A stretch of 64,000 nucleotides of DNA from Argentina anserina. Its lineage: Eukaryota > Streptophyta > Magnoliopsida > Rosales > Rosaceae. How positions within the stretch are numbered: the stretch's first letter is position 1; each line of letters begins with the position of its first letter. The position numbers and the translations under genes are program-made. Shown one piece after another: positions 45,657-55,333 of this stretch. Under the pieces are notes generated by a model. It saw only the letters and a program-made list of their open reading frames with translations, did not search any database and was not told the origin of the DNA. The stretch covers positions 19,158,001-19,222,000 of the forward strand of contig NC_065877.1 of assembly GCF_933775445.1 (NCBI RefSeq), in the 5' to 3' direction.

Positions 45657-46934
45657 ATGAGCAGTATGTGCGCCGAGCAGCACAAGTTTCACACCTCCCA
45701 CCACCTTCTTTCATCCAAGAAATCCCAACACATCCTTAGAGAAGTTGATATTCCACCAAGAAAGCTCCTCACCCGCCGCAGCGCAGCCCATCAAGACTTA
45801 TCCTCCTCCCCCGACATGTACGGTACCACCGACTCTCCCCGTTTCTCTGCTTCCGACGAGGCCCTCCTCCGCAAGTTCCTCCCCTACAACACCGGCGCCT
45901 CTGATGATGACGACGATGCCTCCGACGACCCCTACTCTGCCGACCACTTCCGCATGTTTGAGTTTAAGGTCCGCCGCTGCACCCGCAGCCGCAGCCATGA
46001 CTGGACCGACTGCCCTTTTGCGCATCCAGGCGAAAAAGCGAGGCGCCGTGATCCCCGCCGCTATCAGTACTCCGGCACAGTCTGTGCCGACTACCGCCGC
46101 GGCGGGTGTAGTCGTGGCGACAGCTGTGAGTTCGCACACGGCGTTTTTGAGTGCTGGCTGCATCCGGCGAGGTACAGAACTGAGGCATGCAAAGACGGGA
46201 AAAATTGTAAGAGGAAGGTTTGTTTCTTTGCTCATACTCCACGCCAGCTCCGCATCTTGCCTGTGAATTACTCACGGAACTCTTCACCTGATAAACTAGT
46301 CATCTCTCCCAGCTCCTCTTGTTGCAAGAAGAGTAACAAGTATCTGAACTCCACCAACTCTCCGAGTTCGACTCACTGCTGTTTGTTTTGTCGTTCATTG
46401 ACTTCTTCCCCGACTTCTACTCTGTTGGGTATGTCACATCTGTCACCGCCTTTGTCGCCGATGTCTCCATACGGCGAATCCAAGTGTCACTTCTCCACCG
46501 GATTGGAACCACTGGACCAGATGCATGCTAGTGCGGCTGGGATGCTGAGCTACAAAGATGTACTCTCAGAGCTTATGACCTCTTTGGAGATCATGAAATT
46601 AAGTAACATGGAAGCAACTACATCACCAGTTTCTTCACCAATCAGTTCTGCTGCTACCGCTGCGGTTAGTTTTCGGAATACCCCATGGGTCGATGTCTCT
46701 TCTCACAATGCTTTTGCTGCTGGTGCTGAAGATCAGCAACATCAGTTCATTCTTTCACCTTCTACTCCAAGCTCTTTATCAGCTGGAGCTAAGTTTTTCA
46801 GCTGCGGTAGTAGTACTGGAAATTGTTCGAGGAAAAGCTTGGTCTTCGATGAGCAGAACAAGGCCACTGACATTAATGGAGGAGGGTGTAGCCCAGACCC
46901 GGATCTTGGATGGGTTAACGATCTGTTGATGTAA
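45657..46934 (+). CDS. Arginine-rich tandem CCCH zinc-finger protein (RR-TZF)
   Basis: Intronless gene of 425 residues from the ATG at 45657. The arginine-rich region (about residues 95-135; [30 protein letters not shown]) precedes two zinc fingers. Finger 1 is C-X7-C-X5-C-X3-H from Cys143; after a 16-residue spacer, finger 2 is C-X5-C-X4-C-X3-H. This is the plant RR-TZF signature. These proteins bind AU-rich mRNA elements, locate to P-bodies/stress granules or shuttle to the nucleus, and act in hormone and stress responses; that is family knowledge. The C-terminal half is Ser/Pro-rich and ends GWVNDLLM, similar to relatives. An in-frame ATG at 45573 would lie about 10-15 bases after the predicted transcription start and adds a region unlike the family, so I prefer 45657. 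Absence of introns is usual for this group. Confidence 0.92.
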   Translation: MSSMCAEQHKFHTSHHLLSSKKSQHILREVDIPPRKLLTRRSAAHQDLSSSPDMYGTTDSPRFSASDEALLRKFLPYNTGASDDDDDASDDPYSADHFRMFEFKVRRCTRSRSHDWTDCPFAHPGEKARRRDPRRYQYSGTVCADYRRGGCSRGDSCEFAHGVFECWLHPARYRTEACKDGKNCKRKVCFFAHTPRQLRILPVNYSRNSSPDKLVISPSSSCCKKSNKYLNSTNSPSSTHCCLFCRSLTSSPTSTLLGMSHLSPPLSPMSPYGESKCHFSTGLEPLDQMHASAAGMLSYKDVLSELMTSLEIMKLSNMEATTSPVSSPISSAATAAVSFRNTPWVDVSSHNAFAAGAEDQQHQFILSPSTPSSLSAGAKFFSCGSSTGNCSRKSLVFDEQNKATDINGGGCSPDPDLGWVNDLLM

Positions 46935-47261
46935 ATTGGGGACTCTTGACCATTGCATAACTGATCCATGAATGATATATGAAGAAATAAAGATGGTGGG
47001 TGATCGATATGGAAGTGTAAATATACTTAACTGCACCAGCCGTATATATATGTTGCTATATATATATATAATTTGGTGTAAATTAATGTCTACTATTTCA
47101 AAATGTAATATTGTTTTCTGTTGGATTTGATAATGATGATCAATTTATTATTGTATTATTGTAATTTGCTTTTATGTCCGAGAGGTAGAGTACTTGGGAG
47201 TTCTCAATGCATGTATAGAGTACCAGGTCTGCTGTGTTGTCGCTTTCATATATTCTGGTGC

Positions 47262-47264
<3 letters not shown>

Positions 47265-47302
<38 letters not shown>
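47265..47302. repeat. (TA)n microsatellite
   Basis: Nineteen or so consecutive TA units. It generates repeated Ile-Tyr ORF artefacts on both strands. Confidence 0.95.
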
Positions 47303-47306
<4 letters not shown>

Positions 47307-47322
47307 ACGTAAAAGATCGGGA

Positions 47323-47450
47323 ACGGACGTCCGCACCAGCTCCCACCCACCACCGTGGTTGGAATTGATAAATTTATGTAAATTTTACGGACGTCCGCTC
47401 CCACCACCACTGTGGTTGGAATTGATAAATTTACGTAAATTTTAAGTTTT
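47323..47450. repeat. 64-bp tandem repeat containing palindrome CGGACGTCCG
   Basis: Two copies begin ACGGACGTCCGC at 47323 and 47387 and continue CTCCCACCACCAC, then GTGGTTGGAATTGATAAATT. The 10-bp palindrome CGGACGTCCG is at the head of each copy, and CGACGTCCGC recurs at about 47590. Confidence 0.88.
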
Positions 47451-47692
47451 CTTTTTAATTTGTCGATTCTGGTCGTCGTGGGCTGGTATTGGAACTCTGG
47501 TAGGCACAAATAAGAGTCCCAGGAGGGGGAGCGCAGCTGGCACCATCTGTGTCGTCATGAAGCTAGCGTCATCGGTCGTTTAAATCACCGACGTCCGCAT
47601 TTTTGGTGCATTATGGATATTCGTCTCCAATCGGGCTTCTATATATAGCTTATTTCTTCTTGTGTTGAATCAAGATTAATGTTAGCTCCGGA

Positions 47693-48264
47693 CAGGGCCG
47701 GTCCTGAGTATTAGAGGGTCTAGTGCGAAATTTGAAATAAAGATTACATAAAAATAATTATTAAAAAAACATGTTATTCGATTTTTCATTGAGATTTTAC
47801 TCTAAATTAGCAGTTTTTTTAGTTAAATTTTGTGGTTATGTAATAAGAAAATATCGAGCCTTTTTTTGAGATATGAATTGGTTTACTATGTCTTCTCTTT
47901 TTCATGAGTTTAGTGGATATTTTCTAGTAGGAGCGAGTCATTAAGAATTCTATAGGTAATTAACAAGGATATAATTGTGGGGTGTTGCTAGTGTTTTTAC
48001 GTAAAAATTAAATTAGATTATCAAATTATCGATTAAAAATTATATATTAATTAAAAAAAATGGGTGTTGAGTCTTAAATTCAAGACAAAAGAGTTGACCA
48101 AAAAAATATAAGTTTTCTTGGTGCATGATATATATATATATATATATATAATCTTAATAAGTATTTATTAGAGACTTAATTTTTGATAAATTCTGACTTT
48201 AGAACCTTTGTCGGATGAGGGGGCTTGTACCACCGCACCAGCGGCAGTCCCAAGGCCAGCCCCG
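47693..48264. mobile_element. hAT-like MITE (572 bp), imperfect target duplication
   Basis: The left end CAGGGCCGGTCCTGAG and the inverted right end CGGGGCTGGCCTTGGG agree at 12 of 16 positions. They flank AT-rich non-coding DNA. Outside lie GCTCCGGA (47685-47692) and GCTCCACA (48265-48272), six of eight identical, a plausible decayed 8-bp duplication. The terminus resembles that of the large hAT element ending at 42208 (CAGGGCCGG), so this may be a related non-autonomous copy. Confidence 0.6.
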
Positions 48265-48272
48265 GCTCCACA

Positions 48273-48537
48273 TTCCGGTAGTTCCCTCTTTGGTTTGTAG
48301 CTTAACTAGTTTTCATGACGCTAATACACTGAGGGACATTGCATATCTCAAGTGGCTAGGTGGCTGGCATGCAGTGACGGTTTTTGGCGTGATTTGGAAT
48401 TCATTGATTGGGGTGAATTTGGTGGCGTGGCAGTATCACACTTGCGCAGATGGCAAAGGCTAGGTTTTCTACACTTGCTTCTAGCATTAATTTAATCTTT
48501 CGGGACAAAGATCTCTCAACCATAAGTGATGTGTTTT
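48273..48537. other. Spacer between the MITE and the Copia element
   Basis: Short ORFs only. A frame from 48450 (MAKARFSTLASS) runs up to the Copia insertion point, but I cannot link it to a family, and it does not continue in frame on the other side. Confidence 0.35.
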
Positions 48538-49560
48538 TGTTGGAATAACGGTTATATATTACATATATAATTTAATAAATTAAATTATAAAAATAATAAA
48601 GTAGAAATAAAACGTGTAATTTTAATAACGAAGAACACGAAAATAAATTCAACCAAAATACCGAATTATTGGGGATGGAAGAACTAGTTGAGACATGTGT
48701 GATACCACACTGTTTTTAAGACGTTTACGCCTCCTCTACCGGTGCAAGGATGTTTGGCGCTTGTCTCCCAGGATATAACCACTAAACAATTCTAGGAAGT
48801 TGCACTACTAATTAGAACTTTTAACGAACTCGAAATATACATTTTTCTATCACTAGAGAAAAGCTAAGAACTTTGAGAGTGAGAGAATTGTGTTTCGAAT
48901 GGATGATTTTACAATGAAAGGATGGTGGCTATTTATACAGTGAGGATTTACAATCAGTAATGAATAAGATGGCTGTTATATAAATCAAAAGATCATAACA
49001 TATATGAGTTACATATGTTACAAGCACTGATTTCAATTCTGTTATAGTTCTCCATAACACACAATAACACAGTTGTTACAAAAGAAGAATTTGAACAGTC
49101 AAGAGAATTTGAAAAGTCAAAACTGAATTTTCGGACATGTAAAAAGAATTTGCGTTCCGACCCTCAATTCGGTGTTGCATTCGTGTCCGCAGGTCGCACG
49201 GGAATACACGAGTTTCTCTTGTGACCTGGGATTTGCACCCCCCCCGGCGCGTGCGTGAGAGGGTATAGGGGGCTTATACACTTTATAATCCATACACAAT
49301 GGATTCTATATAAAGTTTTTTCAACACTTCTTTTTTCCAATGTGGGACAAATACATTTCCCTCATTCTAAGTAGCCATCTTTGAGTGACAATTTCTTATT
49401 CACCCACAAACCAAATTACACAAACAAACATATGATCTTGTAGCCCTCATTATGGAGAACTCAAATCTATGTTCATCTTTGATTAATTATAAGTTTAACT
49501 TAATTTAATTAATCAATTAAAATTTGGTTTTAAATGGTTTATAAACCATTTTTTCCAACA
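48538..49560 (-). repeat. Copia 3' LTR (1023 bp, full length)
   Basis: The left-hand LTR, which is 3' for the minus-strand element. It retains a TATA box on the minus strand (TGTATAAATAG, about 48930-48940). It is 531 bp longer than its partner, the extra lying at about 48708-49253. Confidence 0.9.
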
Positions 49561-49572
49561 ATTCCCCACATG
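49561..49572 (-). promoter_or_regulatory. Polypurine tract of the Copia element
   Basis: On the minus strand CATGTGGGGAAT directly precedes the 3' LTR, the expected position of the plus-strand DNA priming site in reverse transcription. Confidence 0.65.
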
Positions 49573-50159
49573 AATGAAATTGACCACCAAAGACTCGATA
49601 GAATTTAGTGATAGATTTTTACAGATGAAACCTGCATAGGATAGGTAGGTTTGACCCTTTGAACCTTCCCTTATGAAAGTATGCTTACTTTACTAACTAA
49701 ATAGTAGACGCGATGTCTTTGAACTATTCGTCATTTGTGTAAATGATGACATACTTCACACATGAGTCTCCCTGGTACACTTCGGTTCTCATTTTTATGC
49801 CCATTTTGGCCATGGAACACACGCCTGGTTCTGTAAGTAGTTTGATAAGAGTTATGCCTTCATTAACTCCTCTAGAAGCGGCTCCACTTCTCTCTTGCAT
49901 AGGTGATCTCTTAATTAAGAGTAACCCGTATTACTCTGCTCGATTTCTCGACGCATAAGAATCATTAAAAGTTTTAGCTTAATCTCATTCTGACGGGTAT
50001 CACTGCTTTTCATCATAGGAATGGACTTGGGAAACTCCCCACAGTGATCCGAACTCATCTCCACAATTTGGTTTTCCCTTTTGAACCTAGATCTTGGGAT
50101 CTCTAATCAGCTAGGTTGGGTATCCACTGTAGTGATTTTTAATTTCCAATGGGCTTTAG

Positions 50160-50650
50160 TCACATTCTCTTTGATGATTTTTCAACTAACTCTCTGTTTA
50201 ACCCTTTCGTTAAAGGATCAGCAATATTATCCTTAGACTTTACATAGTCTATAGAGATAACTCCAGTTGAGAGTAGTTGTCTAATGGTATTATGTCTTTG
50301 ACGAATGTGTCTATACTTACCATTATACATCTTGCTCTGTGCCCTGCTAATTGCAGATTGACTATCACAATATATACCAATCGCAGGCACATGTTTTGTC
50401 CATCTAGGAATGTCCTCTATGAACTGGCGTAACCATTCTGCTTCCTCCCTACATTTGTCTAGTGCTACAAACTCAGATTCCATTGTGGATCTAGTTATAA
50501 CTGTTTGTTTTGAAGACTTCCAGGATACGGCCGCACCCCCTAGCGTAAATACATATCTGCTAGTAGACTTTGAGTCTTTCATGTCAGATATCTAGTTCGC
50601 ATCAGTGAACCCTTCTATAACAGCTGGGTATGATGTGTAGTGCAACCCAT
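50160..50650 (-). pseudogene. Copia RNase H domain
   Basis: The minus-strand frame reads GLHYTSYPAVIEGFTDANW, a stop, then [53 protein letters not shown] and [10 protein letters not shown]. The RNase H acidic residues (D of TDANW, E of TMESE, D of CDSQ) remain. About 35-40 codons that normally link it to reverse transcriptase are replaced by an insertion on its upstream side. Confidence 0.88.
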
Positions 50651-50661
50651 AGGTACGAGCA

Positions 50662-51381
50662 AGGTTCTAAAAAGCGTTAGGCGGTATGCAGGCGGACAGC
50701 CACCGCGTATGAATTATTAAATATTTATTTTTATACATATATTTAAACTATTTTAATGATTAAAAATATATAATGATATTTAATATTAATTTTAAAAATA
50801 CTTTAAATTGTCTAAATTCATATAACTTAAGTACAACTTGTTAAGTACATTCAATGGTCTAAATATTGCTTTCGACATCGTATCGGTCGAGAGGTAAAAC
50901 GATATATCGGGGGATATATCGGTTTTATCGGATTTGCTTATTTTCAATAAAATTTATAAAATTATACTTCAATATGTACCAAATAAACTAAAAAAATGGT
51001 ACTAAGTAAACTAAAGAAAATAAATACTTGATTTAATGACAATTAAAGTACACGAACGACATCTAATAATAAAAATATGTATTTAAGAATGATTATTTAG
51101 ACTTGAAATTCATTATATATATTTAAAATTTATATAAATTAAAAATATATATGAAAAAATTAAAAAAATATATAAGTTTTTTTTAAAAGAGGAAATAAAT
51201 ATTAAAAAATTAAACAAAAATTGAAAAAATAATAAAAAAATCAAAGTTTGACCGATATTTGACCGTTGACCATCATTTTTGCGTTGACCGATAAATTTTG
51301 ACCGATATCCTTTTATCGTATCGGATTCGAAATATCAGCGATATATCGGGGATATATCGGCGATATCACCGATATTTCGAA
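50662..51381. mobile_element. Repeat inserted in the Copia RT-RNase H region
   Basis: Between reverse transcriptase and RNase H lies about 720 bp of unrelated DNA. It opens AAGGTTCTAAAAAGCGTTAG with GGCGG motifs, a terminus I associate with dispersed plant repeats, and continues into the GATATATCG-type repeat (50880-51380) also present inside the Mutator-like element at 12180-12660. No clear TSD is visible, probably because the host sequence was also deleted. One composite insertion or two successive ones are both possible. Confidence 0.7.
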
Positions 51382-51411
51382 CAGAGAGTACATTAGACTC
51401 CTAGTTATTCT

Positions 51412-52134
51412 TTAATACTCTAATTGAGAAACACTTTCACATTTATTCTTGGACAAATGTAGATTCATATCTACAGAAGTTCTGACCATTCCATAACATT
51501 CCTTGTCAAATTTCCTAAGAATATTCTCCACATAGTGTGTTTGACTCAACACAAGCCCTTCTGATGTTCTCGTAATTTTAATTCCTAAAATGACATCAGC
51601 AAGTCCTAAGTCTTTCATGTCAAACTTAGAATTCAACATGTTTTTAGTGGACTTGATTATCTTATCGTTGCTCCCAACGATAAGCATATCATCTACATAC
51701 ATACATAGAATGATATATCCATTTTCAGTGTCTTTGACTTATAGACACTTATCACCTTCATTTATTCTAAATCCACTCGTGATCATGACATTATCAAATT
51801 TCTCATGCCATTATTTTGGTGCTTGTTTTAAGCCATATAATGACTTAACCAATATACACACCTTCTTACTCTAAGAAGGAGCAGAAAAACTTTCTGGCTG
51901 TTCCATGTAGATTTCTTCTTCTACATCTCCATTTAGGAAATCCGTCTTTACATCCATTTGTGTACTTCAAGTTTGCGCAACGCTGCAATTGCAAGTACCA
52001 TCCGTATGGATGTTATTCTCGTCACAGGAGAATAAGTGTCAAAATAATCCAAACCCTCATTTTGCCTATAGCCTTTAATAAAAAGTCTAGCCTTGTATTT
52101 GTCTATTGACCCATCAGGTTTTAAATTTTTTTTT
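51412..52134 (-). pseudogene. Copia reverse transcriptase, frameshifted
   Basis: The catalytic box MYVDDMLIVGS is intact, followed by MKDLGLADVILGIKI and SQTHYVENILRKF. Upstream, towards 52134, pieces such as KGYRQNEGLDYFDTYSPV appear in changing frames with several stops, so no complete reverse transcriptase can be made. Confidence 0.88.
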
Positions 52135-53475
52135 TTAAATCCACTTGGAAGTCGAAGGCTTACACCTAGGTGGTAAATCCACTAATTCCCAAGTGTGATT
52201 TTGCATGATAGAGTCAACCTCACTTTTGATTGCTTCTTTCCACAAAGGACCATCAGTAGAGTTTACTGCCTCTTTGAAGGTACGGGGATCACCTTCAACC
52301 ATATATGACAGGAAGTCAGGTCCATAGGATTTTGCGGTCCTTGCCCTTTTACTTCGTGTAGGTTCAACCTCAGCCACAGACTCAGATTCGGACCCCGACT
52401 CAGATTCTTGATCCTGAGCATCATCAGTTTCGGCTCGGTTGTCTTCATGTGCCCGTTTAGAAGAATTAAATTCCTCTCTAGACTTCCGTGGAAATACATT
52501 TTCAAAGAAAGATGCATTTCTCGATTCCATTATCGTATCCTTATGGATTTTAGGAATATTCGAATCGTGGACTAGGAATCGATGAGCCGAACTGTTATGT
52601 GCATATGCAATAAAGATGCAATCAACTGTTTTAGGCCCATTCTTCACCTTTTTAGGTTTAGGAATTTCCACTTTTGCCAAACATCCCCAAACTTTTAAGT
52701 ATTTGTAGGATGGTTTTCTCCATTTCCATAACTCATATGGAGTTTTCTCTTCTTTCTTTTTGGGCACCTTATTTAAAAGGTAATTTTTCGTGAGAATAGC
52801 GTCTCCCCACATGTTGGGTGGCATCCCAGAACTGAGTAGCATAGCATTCATCATATCATTTAGAGTACGATTTTTGCGTTCTGCTACACCATTGGATTGT
52901 GGTGAGTATGGAGCAGTCTTTTGATGTGTAATCCCATTCTGAGCACAAATCTCAGCAAATGGCGATTCATACTCACCCCCTCGGTCACTTCTTAGTGCCT
53001 TAATTTTCTTGTTGAGTTGGTTCTCAACCTCATTTTTATAGAGAATGAACTTCTCTATGGCCTCACTTTTGCATTTTAGCAAATACACATAGTAATATTT
53101 CGTGTTATCATCTATGAAGGTAATAAAGTATTTATTATTCCCTCTAGATAACGTTGATTTTAAATCACACACATCTGTATGAATCAGATCAAGGGGTTCA
53201 TTGTTTCTTTCAACACTTTGGAAAGATGATCTAGTCAGTTTAGCCTCTACACAAGTTTCACACTTATGTTTTGAATCAATTTGGAATTTTGGTAAGTGTT
53301 CCATGTTAATTAACTTTCGCAAAGTATCATAATTAACATGTCCTAGTCTACCATGCCATAAATTGGAAGACTCAATCATGTAGGTGGAAGTAGAAGCTTC
53401 ATTCATTTTCTTGATCAAAGTCATTACATTCATTTTGATCATCCCACCCGATACATAGCCCTTACCCACAAACAT
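52135..53475 (-). pseudogene. Copia integrase and start of reverse transcriptase
   Basis: A long 446-residue frame. It begins with the GAG-pre-integrase/zinc region (LWHGRLGHVNYDTL, CETCVEAK). The DDE core follows: IHTDVCD, then LRSDRGGEY, then SNGVAERKNRTL, with all three acidic residues present. An acidic Ser/Glu linker and the conserved KEAIKSEVDSIMQNHTWELV lead into reverse transcriptase before a stop. This is the best-preserved part of the element. Confidence 0.9.
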
Positions 53476-53534
53476 TCAATTATTGGATAAAACAAGCTTA
53501 TCAGACTCTATCACTATGCGGAACCCATGAGAGT

Positions 53535-54734
53535 TCAACATTGCACCATGAGGTTCTTGCAGATCTCCGAAACATACATGACATTGTTCAGAGTCAACTC
53601 ATTTCCAGAGGTCATCTTCAGAATCACCTTTCCTTTCCCCTTGATGGCGGAGGTTGCAAAGTTCCCCATGTACAGAATCTCCCCATACTCAGATGGTTCG
53701 AAGGTGGAGAACATCTTCTTGTCAGCACAGACATGTTTGGTGGCTCCAGTGTCCATCCACCATTCCTTGGGGTTTGAATCCACCATGTTCATCTCTGATA
53801 TCATGCAACAGAGGTTCATGTCTGCAACATCCTGAGTGACAGCTTCAATCAGGTTTGCCTCCTTCCTTTTGTTCCTCTTCGGTTTGTTGCAGTCGACAGA
53901 CTTATGACCAGTCTTGTCACAGTTGTAGCACTTGCCTTCAAACCTTGGCTTCTTGGAGATGCCTCATTTCCGCCCCAGCTCGGACCTTTGATACTTGCCT
54001 TTCTTGTTTTTATAACCTTGACCATGTTCCATCATATTTGCCTTGGCAGAGACGCCATTGATCCATGCTTTTTTTTCGGATCCTCGGTTGTCTTCCTCAA
54101 TGCGAAGCCTAACCTCTAAATCCTCCATGGTCATTTCTTTACGCTTGTGCTTCAAATAAATCTTGAAGTCCTTCCAAGCAGGTGGTAACTTTTCAATAGC
54201 ACATGCCACTTGAAAACTTTCACCTAATTGCATTCCTTCAGCATGAATCTCATGCAAGATTAGTTGAATCTCAGAGAATTGACTCATCACAGTTTTGGAA
54301 TCCACCATTTCATAATCAAGGAAGCGGCCCACGATAAACTTCTTGGCGCCGGCATTCTCGGTTTTATATTTTTTCTCCAAGGATTCTCATAGCTCCTTTG
54401 CCGTTCCCATGCTAATGTACATATTGTACAATGAGTCGGCTAGACCATTCATGATATAATTCATATATAAGTAGTCAGAATTATTCCATGCATTCACAGC
54501 AGCAATCTTTGCTTGATCGCCTTGGTCGTCTTCCTTGAACTCAGGAGCATTCTCCGTAAGAAATCTTGCCAGATTCAGAGTGGTCAGATAAAACATCATC
54601 TTTTGTTGCCAGCTCTTGAAATGCAAACCGTTGAACTTCTCAGGTTTTTCCCCATGGGATACTGAGACAGGTACAATGGGAGCAGTAGGCACAGTTGGCG
54701 CCAAAGGTCCCTTGCCATTTCCAGAGTTAGTCAT
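53535..54734 (-). pseudogene. Copia gag and protease, interrupted by stops
   Basis: Gag starts MTNSGNGKGPLAP at 54734. It contains EKFNGLHFKSWQQKMMFYL, a TGA in place of a Trp codon after TAKEL, then [14 protein letters not shown], another stop, and a CCHC knuckle (CYNCDKTGHKSVDC). The protease motif WWMDTGATKHV follows near 53720. The stops prevent a full polyprotein. Confidence 0.88.
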
Positions 54735-54841
54735 TTTTAGAAACTGATACACACACACAAGGTGTAAGTTTACTTAAAAAATTGTAGATAAATATCGAAT
54801 ACAAATTATATAAGCAATATCAAATATAAACGTCTTAAGAT

Positions 54842-55333
54842 TGTTAGAAGAAACAGTGATATATTGCATATATAATTTAATAAACTTAATTATAAAAATA
54901 ATAAAGCAGAAACAAAACGTGTAGTTCTAATAACGAAGAATACGAAAAGAAATTCAACCAAAATACCGAATGATTGGTGATGGAAGAACTAGTCGAGACG
55001 TGTATGATACCACACTGTCCTTAAAACGTTTAAGAGAGGGTCTAAGGGGGCTTACACACTTTACAATCCATACACAATAGATTCTATATAAATTCTTTTC
55101 AACACTTCTCTTTTCCAATGTGGGACAAATACATTTCCCTCATTCTAAGTAGCTATCTTTGAGTGACAATTTCTTATTCACCCACAAACCAAATTACACA
55201 AAAAAACATATGATCTTGTAGCCCTCATTATGGAGAACTCAAATCTATGTTCATCTTTGATTAATTATAAGTTTAATTTAATTAATCAATTAAAATTTGG
55301 TTTTAAATGGTTTATAAACCATTTTTTCCAACA
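54842..55333 (-). repeat. Copia 5' LTR (492 bp, internally deleted)
   Basis: The right-hand LTR is 5' for the element. It aligns with both ends of the 1023-bp partner but lacks the middle 531 bp. The junction at about 55035 reads AAACGTTTAAGAGAGGGTCT. The missing piece contains the TATA box and probable transcription start. Confidence 0.9.

Larger units (their letters stand above)
46935..47684. other. 3' flank of the CCCH gene with simple repeats
   Basis: The first 250 bases or so probably hold the 3' UTR (AATAAA-like AAATAAAGA at about 46984). A (TA)n run follows at 47265-47302, then a 64-bp tandem repeat. No further gene is seen. Confidence 0.5.
48538..55333 (-). mobile_element. Ty1/Copia retrotransposon, degenerate, with nested insertion
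   Basis: Two related LTRs (48538-49560 and 54842-55333) flank a minus-strand gag, protease, integrase, reverse transcriptase and RNase H, in the Copia order with integrase before reverse transcriptase. The LTRs start TGTT and end CCAACA on the plus strand. The flanking pentamers GTTTT (48533-48537) and GTTCT (55334-55338) differ at one base, a slightly decayed TSD. Stops in gag, frameshifts in reverse transcriptase, a foreign insertion before RNase H, and loss of the promoter part of the 5' LTR (the right-hand one) show that it is inactive. Confidence 0.93.

Noticed and set aside
45745..46287. Long ORFs on both strands overlapping the CCCH gene
   Set aside because: They are shadows of a GC-rich coding exon; only the frame with the two zinc fingers has family structure.
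48450..48537. Short frame MAKARFSTLASS interrupted by the Copia insertion, as if a gene had been broken
   Set aside because: Joining across the target site gives a stop at once and neither side matches a known protein.
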